Positions 6,402 to 10,334 of a stretch of DNA of 10,334 nucleotides are shown here, piece after piece; positions within the stretch are counted from its first letter, which is position 1, and each line of letters starts with the position of its first letter. The translations under genes were made by a program, and so were the position numbers. The stretch lies in NCBI GenBank assembly GCA_021205045.1, contig JAJPYH010000087.1, forward strand, positions 1 to 10,334. The letters are read 5' to 3'. The notes under the pieces were generated by a model. The model did no database searches and had not been told where the DNA came from. It saw only the letters and a list, made by a program, of their open reading frames with translations. The DNA comes from Lachnospiraceae bacterium (lineage in GTDB: Bacteria > Bacillota > Clostridia > Lachnospirales > Lachnospiraceae).

Positions 6402-6784
6402 ATGGAAAAAACGACATTTTGAATCAGGACGCGGATATACAGGAGACAAAACTCACCTTTGAGGAATTATTTTCTCAGATCAGGGAAAAGCTGGGTCAGA
6501 CGGATGCGGCGGCAGTGTCTGGCAGGGCGGCTTTTGAGTTTCATGTCACCGATATGGGAGGTGTGTTTTACATAGAGGCAGACAATGGACAGATCGATGT
6601 GGAGCCTTATGATTATTATGATAAAAACGCCGTGTTCACTGCAAGCGCGGCCACATACGCGGCGCTCTGCGACGGCAGCCTTACTCCGGTGACGGCCTTT
6701 GCAGCGGGGCGGCTGAAGGTGGATGGCAGCGCAGATCTTGTAAAAACCCTGGAAAAGCTGTTTTCCACAGAAGCAGCAGCGTAA
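6402..6784 (+). CDS. SCP-2 sterol-transfer domain protein; start region appears frameshifted
   Basis: Small SCP-2 proteins form a hydrophobic tunnel that binds lipids or acyl chains; their role in Clostridia is not established. The main frame, open from a TTG at 6419 to a TAA at 6782-6784, gives 121 residues: a helical start (LTFEELFSQIREKLGQ), then AAFEFHVTDMGGVFYIEADNGQIDV, the FTASAATYAALCDG stretch, and the closing AFAAGRLKVDGSADLVKTLEKLF typical of the family. The TTG has no ribosome site. A well-placed purine-rich site (6382-6394) precedes an ATG at 6402, but that frame stops after six codons (M E K T T F). One more A in the A6 run at 6406-6411 would join them as MEKNDILNQD and so on, giving about 127 residues. 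So this is either a base lost from the run (real or a sequencing error) or a TTG start coupled to a tiny overlapping leader peptide. Confidence 0.8.
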
Positions 6785-6902
6785 AAAGAAGCAACGCCTC
6801 GGAATGTCTGCGTTAGCAGACAAAAATCTGACTGCATGGTTTATGAAGCACTTTCGGCAGTTTCAGAAAAATATATCTGATTTTTAGTCCTTCAAAAAAT
6901 GC

Positions 6903-6930
6903 ACCTGCTCAATAAAATGGGCAGGTACTT
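6903..6930 (+). terminator. Terminator after the SCP-2 gene
   Basis: ACCTGCTCA (6903-6911) pairs with TGGGCAGGT (6918-6926) over 9 bp including one G-T pair, with a 6-base loop, followed by ACTTTTGT. A run of As on the 5' side could let it act in both directions. Confidence 0.75.
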
Positions 6931-7054
6931 TTGTATATAATGATTTTTGCACCCGCACATACAGAAAATTTCTTTGCAGGACATCTTGCACTTTTGCCAA
7001 TATTATGTTACGCTGTATGGAAGAAATAGATTGTGTTTTAATTTTATTAAAAAC

Positions 7055-7068
7055 TGACCGGACGGTTA
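7055..7068. promoter_or_regulatory. Candidate TetR operator upstream of the tetR gene
   Basis: TGACCGGACGGTTA has a perfect core inverted repeat, ACCG-GA-CGGT (7057-7066), and one mismatch in the outer pairs. It lies 24 bases before the regulator's start, the usual place for autorepression. TetR operators of the GACCGnnCGGTC type are common. The promoter itself is not clear: the region 6930-7050 is AT-rich, without a convincing -35/-10 pair. Confidence 0.5.
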
Positions 7069-7092
7069 CACGCTGGACAAGGAGGACGGAGG

Positions 7093-7788
7093 ATGGCAAA
7101 TTACAAACCTGGCAAAAATCATGACTTACTGAAACAGAGAATTTTATTTGTGGCGGCAAAGGATTTTCTGGAAAAAGGCTACACCAATACCACCATGCGG
7201 GAGATTGCGTCGAAATGCCATCTCAGCAGCGGGTCGGTGACAAATCTTTTCGGCTCCAAGGAGGACATCCTGTGCGGCCTGGTGGAGTTTGTCATAGAGC
7301 AGCAATTTGACGTAACGGGGAAGCTCCTGAGCGGCGTTACCGATGATAAGATACTGCTCTATGCCGCAGAGACAGTCCTGCAGCTTCATATTGTGGAGCT
7401 GAATGAAAATCTCCGTGAGATATACAGCAACGCTTATTCCTTCCGGAAGCCCGCCGAGGTTGTGTAGCAGAAGGTCACTGCCAAGGTGGAGTATGTCTTC
7501 AAAGAGCATCTGCCGGGTCTGGAGACCAAGGACTTCTATAAACTGGAAATTGCCTCCGGCGGCATCATGCGGGGCTTCATGGTTGTGCCCTGCTCCATCT
7601 GGTTTACCATGGATGAGAAGGTGGAGTCATTCCTGGAGACCTCGCTGGCAATTTACAAAGTGCCGGATGAGAAAATTCAGCAGGTGATTGCGTTTATCAA
7701 GGGATTTGATTTCACAGCAATCGCTCAGAAAACGGTGGACGGCATCATTCAGTATCTGGATGAAAAGCAGAAGGAGGTTCTGCCGTAA
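7093..7788 (+). pseudogene. TetR/AcrR-family transcriptional regulator interrupted by an in-frame amber codon
   Basis: The start at 7093 follows AAGGAGG. Residues 15-60 form the TetR DNA-binding domain: RILFVAAKDFLEKGYTNTTM, REIASKCHLSSGSVTNLFGSK (helix-turn-helix) and EDILCGLVEFV. The frame runs to a TAG at 7465-7467 (codon 125), then continues open in the same frame (QKVTAKVEYVFKEHLPGLE, ASGGIMRGFM) to a TAA at 7786-7788. Ignoring the TAG gives 230 residues plus the amber site, a normal TetR length, and the second half has no ribosome site of its own. One base change (for example TAC or TAT to TAG) explains it. A truncated product would keep the DNA-binding domain but lose most of the ligand/dimer domain. 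No target gene such as an efflux pump lies beside it in the window, so its ligand is unknown. Confidence 0.9.
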
Positions 7789-7828
7789 ACTGGCGGATGA
7801 ACCTGACAGATCATATCAAATAATAATG

Positions 7829-7865
7829 AAAGCCCTGCGGGATCAGAAAACCGCAGGGCTTTCCG
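7829..7865 (+). terminator. Terminator after the tetR gene
   Basis: AAAGCCCTGCGG (7829-7840) pairs perfectly with CCGCAGGGCTTT (7851-7862) over 12 bp around a 10-base loop. The T run is short and lies within the stem's 3' end. It is 40 bases past the tetR stop. Confidence 0.85.
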
Positions 7866-8071
7866 CATGTCAGACGGCGTGAAATGGACTGAGTCCGCAG
7901 CAAGCCGGTTTTTCTATTGTGTCAGTTCCTGATTCCTTTAAAGTGTCATAACTGCAGGAAAACGTAAATGACAAAAAAATTAAAAAAGGGCGATATATCG
8001 ACCACATTCAATCGTTTTCTGTGTTATAGTGTTTAATAAGGGTTGAAGAACCCGGAATAATCAATTTTTGT
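7866..8071. other. AT-rich gap before the Rpn-family remnant
   Basis: No gene is seen. The only structure noted is a dyad, CGATATATCG at 7991-8000, which extends with gaps to GG/CC on each side and could be a protein-binding site. A TATAGT at 8024-8029 resembles a -10 but lacks a good -35. The missing N-terminal part of the following gene is not found here. Confidence 0.4.
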
Positions 8072-8435
8072 GTGAGAATGAAAGACGGACTGTCCAAAAT
8101 GATCATAAATCTGGAGGGCCAGAAGGACGAACCATCGGGATACGATATCCTGAACAGGGCAATTTTCTATGCATGCCGGATGATCTCATCTCAAAAGGAA
8201 CGGGATTTTACAAAGCAGCATTATAATGATCTGAATCGGGTGTACAGCATCTGGATTTGTATGAATATGGATCAGTGCATCTGGAATTATGTACATCTCA
8301 CAGATGACGCGCTCCTTGCGGAACACAGATGGAAAGGAAAACTGGATCTGATCAATATTGTACTGCTGGGGTTGCCGGGGAAGCTTCCGGAACAGAAAGA
8401 AGGTTATGAGCTTTACCGGCTGCTGGGGGCGCTGT

Positions 8436-8438
8436 TTA
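8436..8438. repeat. Left TTA target-site duplication of the miniature element
   Basis: TTA directly before the left inverted repeat; the same TTA follows the right end at 8595-8597. Keeping one copy restores the host reading frame. Confidence 0.75.
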
Positions 8439-8594
8439 GGAGCTGTCGCGAAATAATATGTACAGATTGTGCTGGATAATGCGTGAAGCACAGACTCTAA
8501 AAACGTAGGCGTAGCGGGCTACGGCGAGGCTTTTAGAGGCTGCGATTCGCGTATTAGCCAATGCAAGATGGGCATATTATTTCGCGACAGTTCC
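8439..8594. mobile_element. 156-bp fold-back miniature inverted-repeat element (MITE) inside the Rpn-family gene
   Basis: The ends are 22-bp inverted repeats, 8439-8460 and 8573-8594, differing at one base (GGAGCTGTCGCG against GGAACTGTCGCG, both continuing AAATAATATG). Symmetry continues inwards: GACTCTAAAA at 8493-8502 faces TTTTAGAGGC at 8531-8540, and CGTAGC-GG-GCTACG at 8510-8523 is the exact centre (8516.5). The whole element is therefore one long imperfect hairpin with no net length change between arms. It is flanked by TTA on both sides (3-bp duplication) and encodes no protein. It must be moved by a transposase elsewhere; 3-bp duplications occur in, for example, IS5-related families, but I cannot assign one. 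It adds stop codons to both halves of its host gene and contributes the false start at 8561. Confidence 0.88.
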
Positions 8595-8597
8595 TTA
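8595..8597. repeat. Right TTA target-site duplication of the miniature element
   Basis: TTA immediately after the right inverted repeat, matching 8436-8438. Confidence 0.75.
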
Positions 8598-8910
8598 GCA
8601 CCGGCTTGAGTAAAGATGAGAGGATTGACATCCTGGATAATGAGTATCAACTGGATGCGGATAATGAGTTTGGAAAGGAGCTGAATGATATGTGTAATCT
8701 GAGTCAGGGAATATGGGAGCAAGGTATTGAGCGGGGAGTTGGTCAGGGAGAACTAAAAAAAGCAAAAGAAACGGCAGGGAGGCTTTATATTCTGGGATGG
8801 AATGAAAAAAGTATTGCTGATCTGTTGGATTATAATGAAGAGCAGGTATGCCTTTGGCTGAGAGAAGCTGGAATTTTTGCATAAATCTGGAAAAGCTTTA
8901 TAAAATATGA

Positions 8911-8940
8911 GGATGTCCGGTAAGAAATTGCCGGACATCC
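8911..8940. terminator. Hairpin between the convergent Rpn remnant and HIT gene
   Basis: GGATGTCCGG (8911-8920) pairs perfectly with CCGGACATCC (8931-8940) around a 10-base loop. The + side lacks a T run, but on the minus strand the hairpin is followed by TCATATTTTATAAAG, so it more likely ends the HIT transcript; it may serve both. Confidence 0.6.
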
Positions 8941-9002
8941 TGCGTCTAAAGGATTTCAAATTATGATTTGGAGGATGTGTCTATAATGAAAAGTCATTGC
9001 AA

Positions 9003-9416
9003 TTACAGATTCGCCTTGATCTTCTCAATCATTTCCGCATACTCATCGTCGGTCAGAAACTTCTCGCCCGGATTCATGGCGAAGACCCCGCCCCACTCGT
9101 AGCCGTCCTTATATTTCGGCACCAGATGCATATGCAGATGGCAGCCGGTGTCGCCGTAGGCGCCATAATTGAGCTTGTCCGGATGGAAGGCCGCATGGAT
9201 GGCCTTCGCCGCCCGGTTCACATCCGCAAAAAAGGCGTTCCTGTCCTCATCGGAGATGTCCACGATCTCGCTGACATGATCCTTGTAGGCCACGATGCAC
9301 CTGCCCGGATGGGACTGCTCCTTGAACAGGATCAGGGTGCTGACGGACAGCTCGCAGATCTCAATGCCGAAGGCCGCCAGAAGCTCTCCCTTTTGACAAT
9401 AACCACAGTTTTCCAT
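9003..9416 (-). CDS. HIT-family nucleotide hydrolase/transferase (Hint/Fhit-like)
   Basis: HIT proteins hydrolyse or transfer nucleotide phosphates (for example AMP-lysine or AMP-NH2 type substrates) through a histidine triad. The 137-residue protein starts at 9416 behind an AGAGG site 8 bases upstream. The catalytic motif HLHMHLVPK (His93, His95, His97) is complete, and the N-terminal CGYC (Cys4, Cys7) is a half-zinc site seen in many prokaryotic HIT proteins. SHPGRCIVAYKDHVSEI near residue 35 is the conserved strand-turn region, where the family typically has GHxLVxPKxHxxxxxDL. No membrane segment or signal peptide is seen. It appears to be a single-gene transcript convergent with the Rpn remnant. 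Its true substrate cannot be told from sequence. Confidence 0.95.
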   Translation of the reverse strand: MENCGYCQKGELLAAFGIEICELSVSTLILFKEQSHPGRCIVAYKDHVSEIVDISDEDRNAFFADVNRAAKAIHAAFHPDKLNYGAYGDTGCHLHMHLVPKYKDGYEWGGVFAMNPGEKFLTDDEYAEMIEKIKANL

Positions 9417-9479
9417 AAAAATACCTCTTTTCTGTCCGAAGACGATTTTTTAATTTGGTGTTATAGTATTGATTTGAAA

Positions 9480-9488
9480 AGTATACCA
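9480..9488 (-). promoter_or_regulatory. Candidate extended -10 of the HIT gene promoter
   Basis: The minus strand reads TGGTATACT, the same nine bases as at the Rrf2 promoter. It would give a leader of roughly 55-60 bases. No good -35 is visible. Confidence 0.3.
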
Positions 9489-9522
9489 GTGAATTCCTCT
9501 TTATATTGCATATATACTGTCG

Positions 9523-9549
9523 GCAGCGGAAAGCTGCGCTGCTTTTTTC
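9523..9549 (+). terminator. Terminator-like hairpin without an obvious + strand gene
   Basis: GCAGCG (9523-9528) pairs with CGCTGC (9537-9542), followed by six Ts. An alternative GCAGC/GCTGC hairpin uses the same left arm. It points rightwards, while both neighbouring genes are on the minus strand. Confidence 0.5.
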
Positions 9550-9676
9550 TTTATAGGAAATTCTGATTTTTTGGATGTTACAGGATATGCCGATTTTTGT
9601 TTTACAGGAAATCCTGCTTCACATTTCATACCTGAAAAATATTGGCATTACTCACATCCCTATGTATTATCCCGAT

Positions 9677-10108
9677 CTATATGTAATACTCCGAAACAAC
9701 TCTAGGATCGTCAATGATACTCTGGAGGGTAATACTGTCCAGATATTCGTTGATGACCTTTGAAAGACCTTCATAGACAGGAAGAGTCATACAGATATCC
9801 CGGCGGTCGCAGGAATTGGGAGTGGTATCCATGCAGCTGACCGGCATCAGACTTCCCTCCGCACTCTCCAGAATTTCCCGGACGGTGATCTCCATAGGAT
9901 GCCTGGCCAGCTGATAGCCGCCCATATGGCCGCGGTTGGTCAGCAGCAGATTATTCCGGTTGAGAAAGGGAATAATCTGTTCCAGATATTTCTTGGAAAT
10001 ATTCTGCCGCTCTGAAATATCCTTCAGGGCAATAAAGCCTTCATTGTAGTGCTGCGCCAGATCAATCATCATTCTGAGGGAGTAGCGCCCCCGTGTCGAA
10101 ATCCTCAA
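9677..10108 (-). CDS. Rrf2-family regulator, IscR-type with three Fe-S cysteines
   Basis: Rrf2 proteins are dimeric winged-helix regulators; the IscR type binds a [2Fe-2S] cluster and adjusts Fe-S assembly, cysteine and stress genes. From the TTG at 10108 (AGGAGG 7 bases upstream) the protein has 143 residues beginning MRISTRGRYSLRMMIDLA, the classic Rrf2 opening. An ATG further up (10150) overlaps the promoter and is rejected. The helix-turn-helix is ALKDISERQNISKKYLEQII (27-46) and the wing LLLTNRGHMGGYQLAR (54-69). The cluster motif is Cys92-x7-Cys100-x5-Cys106, so this is a sensor of the Fe-S kind rather than CymR, which lacks these cysteines. Its operator-like sequence overlaps its own promoter, and similar dyads occur at cysK and at 10301, suggesting autoregulation and control of cysteine/sulfur genes. 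Confidence 0.93.
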   Translation of the reverse strand: MRISTRGRYSLRMMIDLAQHYNEGFIALKDISERQNISKKYLEQIIPFLNRNNLLLTNRGHMGGYQLARHPMEITVREILESAEGSLMPVSCMDTTPNSCDRRDICMTLPVYEGLSKVINEYLDSITLQSIIDDPRVVSEYYI

Positions 10109-10115
10109 AACAGGT

Positions 10116-10121
10116 CCTCCT
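10116..10121 (-). promoter_or_regulatory. Ribosome binding site that decides the TTG start of the Rrf2 gene
   Basis: A perfect AGGAGG on the minus strand stands 7 bases before TTG at 10108-10106. The competing ATG at 10150-10148 lies in the promoter and has no such site. Confidence 0.85.
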
Positions 10122-10140
10122 GAAATTCCTATATGCTGCA

Positions 10141-10149
10141 AGTATACCA
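10141..10149 (-). promoter_or_regulatory. Extended -10 promoter of the Rrf2 gene
   Basis: The minus strand reads TGGTATACT, an extended -10 (TGn plus TATACT). No clear -35 is seen, which extended -10 promoters can tolerate. The start of transcription would be near 10134, 25 bases before TTG at 10108. Confidence 0.5.
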
Positions 10150-10162
10150 TAGGTTTAGTAGG
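10146..10162 (-). promoter_or_regulatory. Operator-like sequence overlapping the Rrf2 promoter
   Basis: The minus strand reads CCTACTAAACCTATGGT, preceded by AAAA as in the cysK leader (AAAACCTATCAAA against AAAACCTACTAAA, 11 of 13 alike). The left half matches the cysK and 10301 dyads; the right half is weaker. Its overlap with the extended -10 fits autorepression. Confidence 0.4.
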
Positions 10163-10264
10163 TTTTCATTTAGTTTATCACGGAGGTGGTCTGAAATCAA
10201 TTGCAAAAATGCAGGATTCGCAAATACTTCCACAATATTTTATAAATGAAGTTTCTTATTTCAG

Positions 10265-10293
10265 TTGACAGACGGAAGGTGAGGGAATATAAT
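10265..10293 (+). promoter_or_regulatory. Second perfect-consensus sigma-A promoter, matching that of cysK
   Basis: TTGACA (10265-10270) and TATAAT (10288-10293) with a 17-base spacer. TTGACAGA and ATATAATGGC are identical to the cysK promoter and in the same phase. It fires rightwards, away from the Rrf2 gene, towards a gene beyond the window. Confidence 0.7.
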
Positions 10294-10334
10294 GGCAATG
10301 CCTAGGAAAAACATAGGAATTAAAGATATTAGAG
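10292..10334 (+). CDS. Possible start of a gene running off the window
   Basis: An ATG at 10292 with a GGTGAGG-type site about 7 bases upstream opens a frame of 14 codons (MAMPRKNIGIKDIR) still open at the edge. It matches no family I recognise from this length. It conflicts with the promoter reading of the same bases, because the -10 box overlaps the ATG and transcripts from that promoter would start inside the frame. Only one of the two is likely to be right. Confidence 0.3.
   Translation, partial: MAMPRKNIGIKDIR
10301..10317 (+). promoter_or_regulatory. Candidate Rrf2/IscR-type operator after the 10265 promoter
   Basis: CCTAGGAAAAACATAGG is a 17-base CCTA-N9-TAGG dyad, 13 of 17 identical to that in the cysK leader. 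It begins 8 bases after the -10 box, covering the expected transcription start. Confidence 0.45.

Larger units (their letters stand above)
8072..8884 (+). pseudogene. Rpn-family recombination-promoting nuclease / PD-(D/E)XK transposase-like gene, N-truncated and split by a MITE
   Basis: Rpn proteins are PD-(D/E)XK endonucleases linked to RecA-independent recombination and are common and often decayed in Lachnospiraceae. The first half (8072-8437) holds MKDGLSKMIINLEGQKDEPSGY, where IINLEGQ is the nuclease core (E-x-Q), then ILNRAIFYACRMISSQKERDF and VYSIWICMNM. A miniature element follows. The second half (8597-8884) carries STGLSKDERIDILDNEY, MCNLSQGIWEQGIERG and a C-terminal helix-turn-helix-like tail (IADLLDYNEEQVCLWL). 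Deleting 8438-8596 (159 bases: element plus one TTA) joins ...LLGALF to STGLSKDERID in frame. The combined 217 residues lack about 80-100 N-terminal residues found in full members, and the GTG at 8072 has no ribosome site, so the gene was probably already broken or is missing its first part. No function is expected now. Confidence 0.85.
9417..9676. other. Gap between the HIT and Rrf2 genes (both minus strand)
   Basis: No gene is recognised. It holds the HIT leader with a candidate extended -10 (9480-9488), an orphan +-strand terminator-like hairpin (9523-9549) and three AT-rich imperfect direct repeats starting near 9553, 9580 and 9604 (AGGAAATTCTGATTTTT, AGGATATGCCGATTTTT, AGGAAATCCTG). Confidence 0.4.

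Noticed and set aside
8561..8884. An independent 107-residue gene
   Set aside because: Its first codons lie inside the MITE; from 8597 on it is the C-terminal half of the interrupted Rpn gene.
8997..9566. A 189-codon + strand frame over the HIT gene
   Set aside because: It is antisense to a HIT gene with an intact HxHxH motif and has no family match.
10109..10150. ATG start at 10150 for the Rrf2 gene, adding 14 residues
   Set aside because: Those codons overlap the extended -10 and operator-like sequence, whereas TTG at 10108 has a perfect AGGAGG and yields the canonical MRISTRGRYSL opening.

Overview
The window looks like chromosome from a Gram-positive, moderate-GC anaerobe of the Clostridia, most likely Lachnospiraceae. 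This is inferred from protein flavour (an ArgRS tail ending in EAPEEM, a clostridial Rpn/PD-(D/E)XK 'transposase' family gene, a TtcA-like PP-loop protein, an Fe-S type Rrf2 regulator), strong AGGAGG-type ribosome sites and near-consensus sigma-A promoters. No rRNA, tRNA or CRISPR array is visible.

Layout on the + strand: the 3' end of argS (2-166); a gap with three 36-bp tandem repeats; a GH105 unsaturated rhamnogalacturonyl hydrolase (375-1520) with its terminator; a minus-strand remnant of a dinD-like gene (1695-1832); cysK (1981-2916) behind a perfect TTGACA-N17-TATAAT promoter; a cysteine desulfurase (2983-4114) broken by one extra C at its PLP-lysine codon; a TtcA-like tRNA thiolase (4475-5320); tcdA (5365-6180) carrying an unusual 9-residue tandem repeat; a small SCP-2 protein (about 6402-6784) whose start looks shifted; a TetR regulator (7093-7788) cut by an in-frame amber codon; and an N-terminally truncated Rpn-family gene (8072-8884) split by a 156-bp fold-back miniature element. 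On the minus strand lie a HIT-family protein (9003-9416) and an IscR-type Rrf2 regulator (9677-10108). The last 70 bases hold a second perfect promoter, or the start of a further gene.

Functionally, 1861-6180 forms a sulfur theme: CysK makes cysteine, the desulfurase would release its sulfur as persulfide, TtcA-like proteins use such sulfur to thiolate tRNA, and TcdA is another tRNA-modification enzyme that in other bacteria works with a cysteine desulfurase. The Rrf2 protein keeps the three cysteines of Fe-S sensing IscR. Dyads of the form CCTA-N9-TAGG sit just downstream of the two nearly identical promoters (cysK and 10265), and a related sequence overlaps the regulator's own promoter, suggesting a small Fe-S/cysteine regulon.

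No wholly new system was found. The strongest items are the miniature element, whose removal with one TTA restores a continuous Rpn protein; the shared promoter/operator architecture; and several gene-breaking lesions within 10 kb. Two of the lesions lie in homopolymers and could be sequencing errors.
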